Origin: Musa acuminata AAA Group
Taxonomy: Eukaryota; Streptophyta; Magnoliopsida; Zingiberales; Musaceae
Direction of reading: 5' to 3'
NCBI RefSeq assembly: GCF_036884655.1
Contig: NC_088357.1
Location: forward strand, 12,317,501-12,381,500
Length of the DNA stretch: 64,000 bases
Shown here: piece after piece, positions 24,601 through 37,399 of the stretch
Position numbering within the stretch: position 1 is the first letter of the stretch
Layout: every line of letters begins with the position of its first letter
Position numbers and translations under genes: made by a program
The notes under the pieces: model-generated
The model's database searches: none
What the model was told of the DNA's origin: nothing
The model's input: only the letters and a program-made list of their open reading frames with translations

Positions 24601-27600
24601 CGACGGATAGTAGGGCCATGGGCATGGCAGCGCCATGGTACCGCAGAGGCGGGACTTCCGTGAAAGTCATTGATCCCTTGCTCTCATGGAGGGAGAGCGC
24701 TTGGTCGTGAAAGGGGCCGAGGAGGTGGAGAACGCAGAGGCAATCTCTAAGTACCGAGACAAGGCTGAAGGCCAGAGGCCGAAGAACTTCGTAAGACCAG
24801 TGTCAATGTGCTTCTCATCAAGATAGCCGAAAGTGAAGGACTTCGGGTCATGCAAGAATGCATAACCAAGGAACGAAGCAGGCAGTACGCGGTGTTGTAC
24901 CTTCGCTACTCAGGGGAGTAGGCGGCAGGGTTGATGGAGAAGACGGTACAATCCCAGAAGCGACCAAACCTATGAGAGAACTACTCCAAGTTGGGGTGAA
25001 AACTTCCTGCATTCCAGAAGTTCAATGGCATTGAGAAGGTGAATCACAGTAGCTAACTCAACGCAAGGAGTGCAAACACTTCAAGTGCTTCAGAAGTGTG
25101 AGCAAAGAGCAGGCGAAGGCCAGTAACCAGCTCGATGCATGGAGTACAACCTCAAGGAGGCGGGCGAAGTCAAGTAACCTTTGCCTTCTCAACTCTTAAG
25201 AGAATGGGCGAAACCGAGTACCCCAATTCTCTTATCTATCCAGCAGAGGAGCTCTGCATATGTTCAAAGACCCTTCGAAGATAATGGAAGACAATAGTTG
25301 TCAAATCCTCACCAACGGTGATCAGTGTTACTGAGAGTAGATTGTCCGCTTCATTTCCCAACGAAATGCCAATCGAAAGCGGAAGTGATGCGAACCTACT
25401 TGGATGTGACAACTAAGTGAAAGAAGAGTCAATGAGCAAATTTCGTGGAGGAAGGACCCAAAACTTCAGAAGTTTGCGAGATGATGCTCGTTAAAGCTCC
25501 AACAAGCATCCACCCAGTTCAAGCAGCATGAGAAATTTGAGAGACTGGCACAGTAAGGATGGTCTTTTCCTTCATTTGGGATATCCGCAGGAATCAACAA
25601 GGATCAATACAACTCAGCCAACCCCACACCAGAGTCAGAGTCATTGGTGAGTTGAAGCAGCATGGCGGATCAAAGGTTCGACTACTCAAAAAACCAACAG
25701 CGGAGAGCAGCAAGGGGCCAAGAGGCGCATTATAGCTAGAGCAGAAGATTGAAGACTCAGCAAAGGCGAGGAGTTGCAGTGTTGGCAAAGGCTTCAACGA
25801 GGACGTCGAAGGAATAAGTGGGGGAGAATGTCACGGACAAACTTTTGGCATGTTCATGCCTTGATGTAATGCTCATGTATGTCCGTGTCTTTTGGCATGT
25901 TCATGCCTTGTACAACATATAGAGGGGCGACCGAAAGCTTAATAGTCCCATTTTAGTTGGGTTGGTGGCCTTTTTAGGCTTGTAAATAAAGGTTGTGTCA
26001 TGTGGACACGTGCGAGAGATTCTCGGTCTGTAATGGACCATTTTACCCTTTGTTGTGCAACTGTTCAGAGCTTGTAAAGTCTGTTTGTAATTTGCATTGT
26101 CTATAAAGTGTTTTTCGGAGATGTTTGCTTGTGGATCCCGAGTGAGGCCTTTTCTCTGTCCTGTTCTCTCTTTTGTGGGACCTAAGGGACCATGGGAGGC
26201 TTTGGGGAGGTTGACCTTTGCGGACGGACACGCAAGGGTGCCGTATGACTTAGGCAAAACCAGCTAAGTCCGTGACACCATGGTGCCACCCGGGTGGTTC
26301 CAGGGTGCTGAGATGACTAACGTTTCGCGTGCGACAGCGGGCTGCAAAAAATAGTCCGTGGCACGTGAAAACGGAGCTGTTTTGAGTTGTTTTGCTCAGT
26401 TCGGTGAGCGATCGCACTATAGCGCTGCAACTTGTTCAAGCTTACATTTTTACAAACAAAAGGGCATAAAACCAAGCCAAAACATGTTGTCAAGCAGCTG
26501 TACATGGAAACACAAACGACGAATGGTTCGTTGAACATAGTTGTTGCGGGCGCACGACGACCGTTCGTGACATTCTCCCCCACTGAAACTGTCGACGCCC
26601 TCGTCGACGCTTGTTGGTAGTTGTTGATGATTGCTTCTTCATGTCGTAGGGCGTCTTCGGGCTCCCAACTGGCTTTAGTTCGGGGAAGCTTTTGCCACTT
26701 CACCAAGTACTCAGTCTGCTCAGCTCCAGTGGGTAGCTTTACCTTGCGGTCCGCTAAAATGGTTTCAACTCGCTTCTCGTAGGAGGCTCTGGTGGGGGGT
26801 AGTCGAGTTGGAACACTTCGGAAAGCATCTTGCGGATCCGAGCGGTAGGCTTTCAAGTTGATGGCGTGAAGAACATTGTGAATTTTGAACCACGCCGGCA
26901 GCTGCAACTTATAGGTGACGTTGCCCACCCTACTGATAATTGGGAAGGGCCCTTCATACTTGCGCACCAATCCTTTATGTACTTTGTTCCTAAAGAATTG
27001 GAGTGATGCTGGTTGGAGCTTGACCAACATCAAATCGCCGATCTTGAACTCTTGTGGTCGTCTTCCCAAGTTTGCCCACTTCTTCATTCTTTTTGCCGTC
27101 GTCTCCAAGTAAACCCGCACAATATCTGCATTTCGGTGCCACTTCTTTACAAAGTAGTAGGCTGACGAACTACTCCCAGTATACCCGATTACCATGGTGT
27201 GAGGAGTTGATGGTTGTTGCCCTGTAATGATCTCGAAGGGACTCTTGTTGGACGCAGAGCTCCGCTACAAATTGTAGAAGAATTGGGCAATGTCCAACAA
27301 CTTCACCTAATCTCGTTGGTTGGCACTCACGTAGTGCCAAAGATATTGCTCTAGGAGTAAGTTTATCCTTTCGATCTGGCAATCCGTCTGGGGGTGGAGG
27401 CTTATGGAGAAGTATAACTTCGACCCCAACAATTTAAATCGCTCGGTCCAGAATCGTCCCAGAAATCGAGCGTCTCAATCACTGATGATATTGTGTGGGA
27501 CTCGCCAATACTTCACCACATCCTTCATCATCAGCTTAGCCGCCTCCTCTACTGAATAGTGTAGGGGAGCAGCAATAAAAGTTGCATACTTAGAAAATCG

Positions 27601-30600
27601 ATCGACCACCACGAATATCGATCCGAGTCTCCCTACTGCTGGCAAGCTTGATATGAAGTCCAAGGAAATGATCTCCCACGGCCTTTCTGGTACGGGCAAC
27701 GGCTCCAAAAGTCCCACTGACTTCCGCTGCTCCACCTTGTCTTGTTGGCAAGTGAGGCACGTTCGAACATATTCCTCCACATCAATCCCCATCTTCGGCC
27801 AGCAACGTTCTGTGAATGCCTGGGTGTCCCGCCCAAAGGGAATCGTGACACTCTCTTAAGAGTTCACGCCTCATATTGTCCACTCGAGGAACATAAACCC
27901 TATTCCCTTTGGTGTAAACGAGTCCTTCCTGGACCCAAAACCGTCCTGTCTTACCTTCTTTAATGAGCTGCATCAGGGTTACTGCCTGGGGATCATTGTA
28001 CAAACCATCCTCGATCCTGAAAAGGAAGTTGGAGTGCAACTAACTTGCTTGACCTCTACCCTCCAATTGTACGGCATTCACATGCTCCACTTTCTAACTC
28101 AATGCATCGGCCACGACATTTGCCTTTCCGAGCTTGTACTCCATTGCCATATCAAACTCAGCCAGGAAGTCCTGCCATCGTGCTTGCTTTGGGGAGAGTT
28201 TCTTCTTAGTTTGGAAATAGCTCAAAGCGATGTTGTCTATCCTTAGCATAAATCGCGATCCAAGAAGGTAGTGTCGCCAAACTCGTAGACAGTGGATCAC
28301 CACCGTCATCTCCTTCTCGTGCACCGGATATCGCCGCTCGGTCTCGATGAGTTTGCGACTCTCATAGGCCACCGGATGACCCTCCTGCATAAGTTCTCCC
28401 CCAATAGCGAAGTTTGAAGCATCTGTATGGACTTCGAAGGGCTCCCCATAGTCCGACAATTTGAGCACTGGTTCTTCCAACACAACAACCTTCAGATCTT
28501 GGAATGCAATTTCACATTTATCAGACCACCTCCAAGGCTGCTCGTTCAGCAACTCCGTCAGTGGAGTTGCACGCTTCGAATACCCCGCTATGAAGCATCG
28601 ATAGTAGTTGACGAAACCAAAGAAGGATCTCAACTCTGGCACCTTCTTTGGGGTTCGCCATTCCGCAACCACTTGCACCTTCGATTTGTCCATCCGAATG
28701 GAGCCATCACCGATTCGATGCCCTAAGAATAAGATCATCGTTTGAACAAAGTAGCATTTCTCCATTTTCACGAACAAAGTGTTCTCCCTGAGAACCTTGA
28801 AAATTGTCCGAATGTGCTTGACATGCTCCTCAAGCGTTTGACTGTAGACGACGATATCATCCAAGTAGACGACCACGAACTTATCCAAATACTCTTTGAA
28901 TAGCTGGTTCATAAGAGTGTAGAACATAGCCGGAGCGTTGGTTAAGCCGAAAGGCATCACCAAGAACTCAAACGCTCCATACTTGGTCACACAAGTAGTC
29001 TTCGCTTCGTCGCCTTCAGCAATGCGCACCTGCCAATACCCCGACCGAAGGTCGAGTTTTGATAAATACTTGGCCTTGCCCAATTGGTCAAACAAGTCCG
29101 CGATGAGCGGGATAGGATACTTGTTCTTCACCGTCACTTTGTTGAGGGCTCGGTAATCGACACATAGTCGGAGGCTCCCATCTTGTTTCTTCTGGAAGAG
29201 CACTGGAGCTCCGAATGGTGCTTTAGAACTGCGGATGAGACCACCGCTTAGCAGTTCACCTAACTGCTTTCTGAGTTCTGCCAACTCTAGAGGGGGCATG
29301 CGGTAGGGTGGTCTCGCTGGAGGCTTCACTCCTGGCTCTAGCTCGATGTGGTGATCCACGCCTCTGCGTGGCGACAGAGTCTTCGGCAACTCGGGTGGCA
29401 TAACATCCGTGAAGTCCTTCAGGACGTTCGCCACCACAGCAGGTTCATGAATGGCCTTCTCGTCGAGTGGCTCTAGCTTCATAACAGCAACGAATGTTAG
29501 TTCGCCTTTTCGTACCCCTTTCTTCAATTGTAATGCCGATATATGTTGGAGTTCCCTGGTTCCTCTCCGAGGGACGGGAACCACACAGGGGTCGTCACCT
29601 CCCATCATACATAGGGAGTTTAGGAACGGCATTGGCACCAACTTCGCCACGTGCATGAATTTCATTCCAAGAATCACTTGGAAGTCATCCAGTGGCACCG
29701 CCATCATGTTTGCGCTCCTGCTCCATGTTCCGATCTTGATGGGAACTCCCTTTGCCAACCCGGAGATTCGCTTGGCCTCCGAGTTCACCGCCTTCATTCG
29801 ACTTGGGCTCTTCTCCAAGATCAGCCCAAGTCGCTTTGCTTCTCGATCAGCAATAAAGTTGTGGGTAGCGCCCGTGTCCACCATTGCACGGGTCGTTTGG
29901 CCATTGAGCTTTATGTCTACGTACATCAGCTCGCCACTTCCTGCTTTTTGTAGCCTTGTCTTCGTGTTCTCCCTCACTTGACCCCATATGGCGTTCAACA
30001 AATGCATTGCTCCCATCTGGGGTCCTTGCGACTCCTCACTGTCGTTGCTGAATTCAGAACTACTCGAACTAAGAGCGACAACCTTGCCCTTGTCCGATCC
30101 GGGAGGGGTGGATGGAAGCTGTTAAAGCATTGAGTACCTGTTTTTGTGGGCACTCTCTCACCATGTGCGGCCCTCCGCACAAGAAGCATCCGCCAGGTTT
30201 CGGGGCCTTGCCTTTCGGGCTTGGCCCTTTATGGGAACTCTTCTTCCTTTGTTCGCCCCTGAGCTCCTTCCATCGAGAATATTTTGGAGGGCGATTGCCT
30301 GAAGATTGTTTCCTTTTTCCCGGGTCTTCAGAGGAAACGAAGTCGGTGAGCCTTTCTGCAGTAGCAATTGCCCCGATCACATCGGCGACATTCCTTCAAT
30401 GTAGTTCTTGTTGAGCCCATAGCTTCAAACCATCGAGTAAGCTGAACAGCTTATCCTTCTCGGACATGTCCTGTATGTCCAGCATTAGCGCAAAAAATTA
30501 CTTCACGTACTCTCGAATGGAAGTATTTTGGCGGAGTTGTCTCAACTTCCTTCTTGCGACGAACTCTGTGTTCGCCGATAGGAACTAAGTTCTCAACTCC

Positions 30601-33600
30601 CGCTTCAAGTCCTCCCATGTGTCAACTCGACACCGACCTTATTGGATCTCCTCCCAACGGGTTCGCCACCAAAGTTTTGCATCTCCGTTCAGATACATGG
30701 TCGCTATAGAAATTTAGTTTCTTCATAATCAGGCCTCGTAGTTTGAAAGTATTGTTCCATGTCGAACAGGAAATTCTCGAGCTCTTTGGCATCTCGGGTA
30801 CCTCCATAACAATGCGGCTCGGGTGCTCTCAAGTTTTGTGCCGATGCAACGCAGGTGTTGCTTCCTCACGCATTCAATGCCCTCGTGAGCATAGTCACCC
30901 TGGAAGTGAGTTCTGCCACGACATCCTGCAGGTGTTGCACAGAGTCTTTGGTGTCATCTGACAATCGGTCGACTAGGGCCTCAACCTTGTCGATTTGGGA
31001 CTAAGCTTCTTCTTGCGAGCTCTCTACCCCAACAAGCCTTCGTTAGCCATGGTAGAGTTCCTCCAAGCTCGCTTCAAGAACATCCAAGCGGGTTTTCGCC
31101 GCTGTGAGTCTCTCCTTATGGCTCTTCTTCCCAGTTGGCGCTCTCGATAATGCCTCCTCCACTCGCAGAGAGTAGCCAACTTCTTGCTCGTCATGTTCGT
31201 TGTCGTGCTCCACTTGAGTGGCTCCAATGACATAAGAGCGAGTATGCACTTGCAGCCCACCTGCGGCTGCTTAAGGCAAGGGTCCGGCTTGCCCCATCTT
31301 GCTTGATTCGCCACGATGCTTTGCCATAGCGAAAATGCGAAGTTCCTTCGCTGCTTGCTCGAATTGCTTGCCCGCTCTGATACCACAATGTCATGGACTT
31401 CGCACCCTTGCGGCAAAGACGCGAACTTAGCTTGCGTTGCCTAAGTCGCGCCTCGCCCTTGCGATATGCGTCCGCAAAGATCAGCCCACTTGCAACCTCT
31501 CGCAGGTCCCGAAGGACCTGTAAAAGAGAAAGTTGATTAGTTCGAAGAACGAGCGACAGACAAGTCCTGACGTCACGCAAAAAGGGGAAGCTTTACAAGC
31601 AATTCAGCGAGCACCTTATGCGCACAAGAGAAAAGAGGGAGAAGAGGAAAACAAGGACTTTAGAAGGTTGAACGGACAGCTGCAAATCCACAAGCAGCTG
31701 CTCACCGGGTGCCGGGCACGACAATAAGTTCCCGTCAAGGTAACGTGTGAAGGAAAGATTATTCAACACCCGACACTATACCGAAGCCTCATCCCCCATG
31801 GTGTCACCTGGGTGGTTCCAGGGTGCTGAGATGGCTGACGTTTCGCGTGCTGCAGCGGGCTACAGAAAACAACCCGTGGCATGCGAAAACGGAGTTATTT
31901 TGGGCTGTTTTGCTCGGTTCGGTGAGCGATCGCACTGTAGCGCTGCAACTTGTTCGAACTTACATTTTTACAAGCAAAAGGGCATAAAACCAAGCCAAAA
32001 CATGCTGCCAAGCAGCTGTACATGTAAACACAAACGACGAACGGTTCGTTGAACAGAGTTGTTGCGGGCACGCGACGACCATTCGTCATAGCATGGACTA
32101 GCATGTATCACCCAGTATATACTGGTTCCCCATGGATTAGAACATGGACTGTCTAATTTCTAGCGGTCTACACATTGTGTATGGCTTACCTCCTAATAAA
32201 CTTAGTTTGCCGCCTGATTCAGGCCTATCATCGGGCTTGTACCGAGCAATATGCCAACCCTGAAGGACTTCAGTCAAGACCAATTGGGACCTCGACTTCA
32301 TAAAGAGGGTTGTTCAACCTCTTTCCCTTCTTTCCTTCTCACTCATTCCTTCTCGCCACCCAAGTCCCACCTGATTCAGGCGACCACTGTTAATCCATAT
32401 GAGGACATGAGACAACCAACACGATACAGAGCCAGATAGTAGTTTCTTGCATTCTTAACCTTCTTACTATCCTGGATTTTATGACCAATAGATACAAGGT
32501 AGTTGGTCTTTTTTTTAAACTCAGATACCGCTTGTAGCATACAACCATGGTATATTGACAAGAGCCACAGCTTTAGTAAACTACATACTTGGTCATAGTT
32601 GTCATGGTCCTTCTTGACCTAGGTACCTCCTATCACACAGGTGATTCATTACAATGAGTCAACAACTGGTATCATATTATTGCATTAGTGGCACACTGTT
32701 TATCAGTATAAGATGCTTTAAGTTCATAGGTCCTGCAGACATACTGTATCGATCTACAATGGAGTCACATCGAGGATCCCGATTTAATCTCACGGAATCA
32801 TGACGATTATTTTGACGATAGGAGCATGTATAGGACTTTATTATCCTTCAAATTTGTTATGCTTAATTGCTTACAAGATATAACTTGTTTGTGCATACAA
32901 TGTATTCTTCAGAAACAACCTGTGATGCCCAACCCAATCCCATGAAACCATGAGGATTGTTTTAACAATAAAAAAAGAAGCATGTATACAATCTTATTAT
33001 GCTTAATTGCTTAGAAGACATAACTTGTTTGTATATACAATGTATTCTTTGAAAATAACCTGTGATCCTTTTATTAAATATGTCTTATACAATACTTGTT
33101 GTTTTCTAGACTGAAATTACTTCAACTTTATGGATCTTGATTGTATTTATCAACAAAAGGTGGGGGAAAAAACCTTAATCAAGGATCTTTAGAGTTGTGG
33201 TCAATCAAAACCAGTAAAAACCTGTGTCACAATGTGTGCTGGTGTACCATGTCTCAATACTCCTGCACGTACTGGACCAATCAGGCCATGGGCTCGATAT
33301 CCGAAATGTAGAACCCTACTACCAGGACTTCAAAAGCTAGGCACGTCTATGCGTAGAGGGAGGGTGAGAGAGGTGCATACAGGAGAACATTACCTGTATA
33401 TTTACCAGGGGTATTGGTATATTTGCCTAGCTAGACACCCAATATGGTAAGCACTTGATAGAATCAGACCAAGCAAAATTGCATGCTTCACATACTGATT
33501 GGCCATCAAACTGGTAAATATAGATCCATGCCAACTAATCCAGTCAAAGTTAAAATCCTTAACAATAAATAGTCATGTTTGACCAAATTTCTATATATAC

Positions 33601-36600
33601 TGTGCAGTTTTCACCTATTAACTCCTATAATTAAAACTATTAGAACTATCATAATCCTTTACAGCACACATGCTTTTCAATATATCCAAAATGCAATCCT
33701 CCGTCAAGATGCATAACTGACACTAGGATTCGTGTGGATGTCATAATCTTTTGGACTTCCGCAAGTCAATGATTTATTCCACAAGTCAATGATTTAAGTC
33801 TAGTGTGCAACTAAACAACTTGGTTAGGATTTTAAAACATAGCCAAGGAAAACTACAATTTGCATAACATCTTGAAAGGATAAAACAAAATAATCTGTAT
33901 ACTGCACTTTCAATAAACAAAATGATAGTGAACCTTCGCCGGTCTGTATAATCTCTTTTGTCTCGTTCATTAAATGACCAAGAAACTGGAACCGGGCAGG
34001 ATCATCCGTGAACAAGGACCGCCTTACAGATGCAAGTCTAACTAAACACTCCAAAGCCTGGAAAGGATAGATACCAAATTAGATCAAGTTTTAAAAAACA
34101 AATTTTCAAGCAAAAATAAATGAAAACAAGAGATAATACAGAAGTTTTGGAAGGAAAAGTGAAGCCTAGTGCACAAGGTTCCTGACATAGTAGATGTGGA
34201 AGGCTCCATCCTCATAGAAACATAGGAATGGTGCAATATAATAAAAGATAAACAAACACAACATCATTATTAAACGGTAGACATCCCTCGAACTAACAGG
34301 AACATCAGGGAAGGGAAGAAATTTTGAACATTGACTGAAACATTATTGGATTTCGAGCAAAACTGAAGGGAATAAAAAGCAAAAGAAAACCATTAAGAAC
34401 TTGTTGAAGGAAACAATGAAATTGCCAATTGCAAATGTTTGATTTGTACCACACCACAAATGAACAATTATGTCCAAGAATTCAAGGCATGGTTAGCATT
34501 GATAAAATTTAAAGAAAATTAAGAAAAACAAAGATATATAGCAGGGTATGATATAGATGAATGTCAAATAAAAGTTGCCTGGCCATATAGGTTATAGTTG
34601 AATAAAGCATGGTTACCTGCAAACCAAATTAAAAGATTTCATGTAGTTTGGATGGGAACTGTTAGCAATACCTCTTTCGAGAGAGGAGGCCCCATGATTC
34701 TGTAGTAATCAAAGAAAACCTGAAGGGTAGAAGGATCTTGCACTACTGGTTTCCAGGAAGATGGAATCTGCAGCAATAGAAGAATATTAATGACTACTTG
34801 CCAGGTATCAAAGGCATCAGCTGCCAGTTGCGATAGAATCTCACAAGAAGATAAAACATATATGTGTGTGTTCTCATGATGTAAGATATTACCTGCAAAG
34901 TACCAAACTCTTCAGAGCTTTCATCAACCGAAGTACCAATAAAGTCAAAAGATAAGCACTTTAGTGCAAGTGAAAGAGTAAGTTCCTTCAGCACACCAGA
35001 GACTGTATGATGATGAAGCATACAATTAAGAAACATACCATTAAATTATATCAAGCAAAAAAGTTAAACAGGGCATGACAATGACAAAAAAGAAAGAAAA
35101 AACCTTGGAAATTTCCATCACTTTTTAGTTGATGCAATGAAGTTATAGATACTTGGAATATCTGGAAAAGTGATTGATCTCTGAAAGAGCAGGCAACCTT
35201 GCGTTGTTGTATTAGAGGCAATCCAACATTGGGCTGGACAGGGTGAAGAATAACAGTGAAAATGTAAGTGGAGTCGCAGAATCAACAGTCTCTTCAGAAC
35301 ACAATAGCTAAGCTTAACATCTCAAATATGTTCAATCAAATAGTTTATTAGAATGGTTCCTAATGGAAACATTTACAATCATAATGTATATAACTATAGA
35401 AGATCCAATAAAGATAATGCACCTAGACATACTCTCATGAAAGCATAGCAATAAAAGACAATGATTTAAGATCCATCTATGTATAAAACATGGCAGCAAG
35501 AACTAGATATCATGAACATGTTAGGAGCATGACTAGGTATGTTGATGTAAATGTCTTTGATGATAAAAAAGATATTTGATAGAACAAATAGATCTAAGAA
35601 TCCTAGTCAAATTCATCGAAGAACCAATCATATTCAAGATGAAGATGAGTCTACAAATGGCTCCATGGGATCACAGGGCATGAATTTGAACCCTATAAGT
35701 GAATAGATTCAACCTCAATGTTAAACTAGGCTTCACTTATTGATTTGGTTATTTTAACAGTATCTTTAGAAAATCCTCTTCTATTTTAAGTTTACATTTG
35801 TCTATAATATTATTTTAGATAAAGATTGAATTGGAAAAGTCAGTGTGTCGTTAGAAATTGAATTTTGATAGATACTAATGTACTTTTGTTTGGGATTTTA
35901 TGGGATTACAAGATTTCCTATAAACGAAGCCTTGTACCCCAGATGCTGCTTATTTATAGTCCTAGTTTAGCTAGGATTAGGGTTCTAATGATGATTATCA
36001 ACAAGGTCCGCAATTTCGTGTAAGGGTACTGTACCAATCAAAGTTCAGACCACGGTAGCATATACCAAGCATTGGTATGTACAAAAAAATCCTAAAAAAC
36101 TTAAAAAAAACCTTTCTTGATATGTACCAACTATCAGTAAGACTGGTAAACGTCTGGTACCAAGCTTCCATCCTAGTTACCCTGGTTTATTTGAACCACT
36201 GGTAACCTGCCTGACTGGTAAATACTGCATGTATCATATCATACTGAAACAGACGGTTTTGCAAATCTTGATTATAAATGAAGAGAACAGTGATTTTTTC
36301 TTCTTTTGTAAAAAGATAACAAGATTTTCTTGGTCGTTTCTTTTTCCAACTGCCTCTAGTGATTCAATAAGTAGCTGCCTGTAATTTTACACTATATTAA
36401 TTTGTGGTGTTCTAGATCAAGAAACAACGTATGTCTTTCTAGGTCCACTCAATAAAATCTTCTTCCTTGACCATCAAAAGAAATAACAATTGTGAAATTT
36501 TATTTCAAAAATCAATCTGTTTTGTGAAGAAAGACTTTGATTTTTTTTTCTTTTGCATAAAGATAACAAGATTTTCTTGGTCAGCTAGCCTCACATCCTT

Positions 36601-37348
36601 CGATTTCTTTTTCCAGCGGCCTCTAGTGATACATTAGCAGGTGTAATTATACACTTTACTAATTTATTGTATTCTACATTAAGAAACAATGTATGTCTTT
36701 CTAGGAACACTTAATAAAATTTTCTTCCTTGATTATCCAAAGAAATAACAACAGTGAAAATTTATTTCAAAAATCAATCTGATTACATGCGTATGGGACA
36801 TAAAGAAACTTGGTATGTTTGCATAATGGCTTAACATGCCTTTTGTCACATCAAAGAAAACAAACAAAAAAGAAAAAGCTCGGCCTTTATAAGACTCCCA
36901 ACAAAATCAAATAGTCAATAAAATCACAAAAGAAATATATTGAAATTGTTGTAAATTTGAACAAGCAGAAACTGGGCCTAGTTCTATTACAAGTAAGACC
37001 TGACAATTAAGATCATCTGTCGTTAATTCCAAAGACTGTCATTTCATAACGACTACCGTATCAGTCCCTAGCTGGACTGACAATATTGGCATATGGTATA
37101 CGTGTGTAACGAAGACTCGAAGAGGAAGAAAGAAGGATAAGAGAAAGGAACAGATGATAGTGAGGAGAAAGGAAGAAGAGGCAGCAATGGACGAAGAGAA
37201 AGGAAGAGGAAAGAAGAAGCAGAGGTGGTGAAGGAAAAGGAGGGAGGAGGAAGAAGGAAGGCCACTACGATTGAATCAAACAAGAGTCCTTCACGGTCAC
37301 AACCTTCTTACCAATATGGATCTTGTTGTTGAATCTCGGATTTTGATG

Positions 37349-37399
<51 letters not shown>

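Larger units (their letters stand above)
21710..26277 (+). mobile_element. Element B: polymerase-less LTR retrotransposon nested in element A
   Basis: A 4568-bp element of the C family inserted into the left LTR of element A in the plus direction. LTRs 21710-22155 and 25829-26277 begin TGTCACGGAC and end GTCCGTGACA. The primer-binding site at 22158-22169 has one mismatch to initiator Met-tRNA; the purine tract lies before 25829. The target CCAT is duplicated on both sides, and the uninterrupted right LTR of A shows the empty site (CCCCCATGGTG near 31793-31803). The interior (3.67 kb) has no recognisable pol. Its LTRs have a 65-bp segment (about 21836-21900) that is missing in C. Confidence 0.92.
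21272..32090 (-). mobile_element. Element A: Ty3/gypsy chromovirus, decayed, split by element B
   Basis: LTR retrotransposon on the minus strand in the XPO7 intron between exons 7 and 8. The right (5') LTR is 31389-32090; the left (3') LTR is in two parts, 21272-21709 and 26278-26572, because element B sits inside it. The order gag, protease, RT, RNase H, integrase, chromodomain reads from right to left and is typical of Ty3/gypsy chromoviruses. Primer-binding site at 31374-31385, purine tract at 26573-26584. Gag is broken, integrase is interrupted by stops and a frameshift, and the LTRs differ by about 12% in a hand-compared stretch, so this is an old, inactive copy. Confidence 0.93.

Noticed and set aside
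27653..30414. Plus-strand frames up to 176 codons opposite element A pol
   Set aside because: They lie antisense to clearly recognisable protease, RT and integrase coding sequence.
35510..35760. Possible transposase fragment in the intron between exons 3 and 4
   Set aside because: A short stretch looked coding-like (acidic, Ser/Asn-rich) but is too short and stop-ridden to assign.
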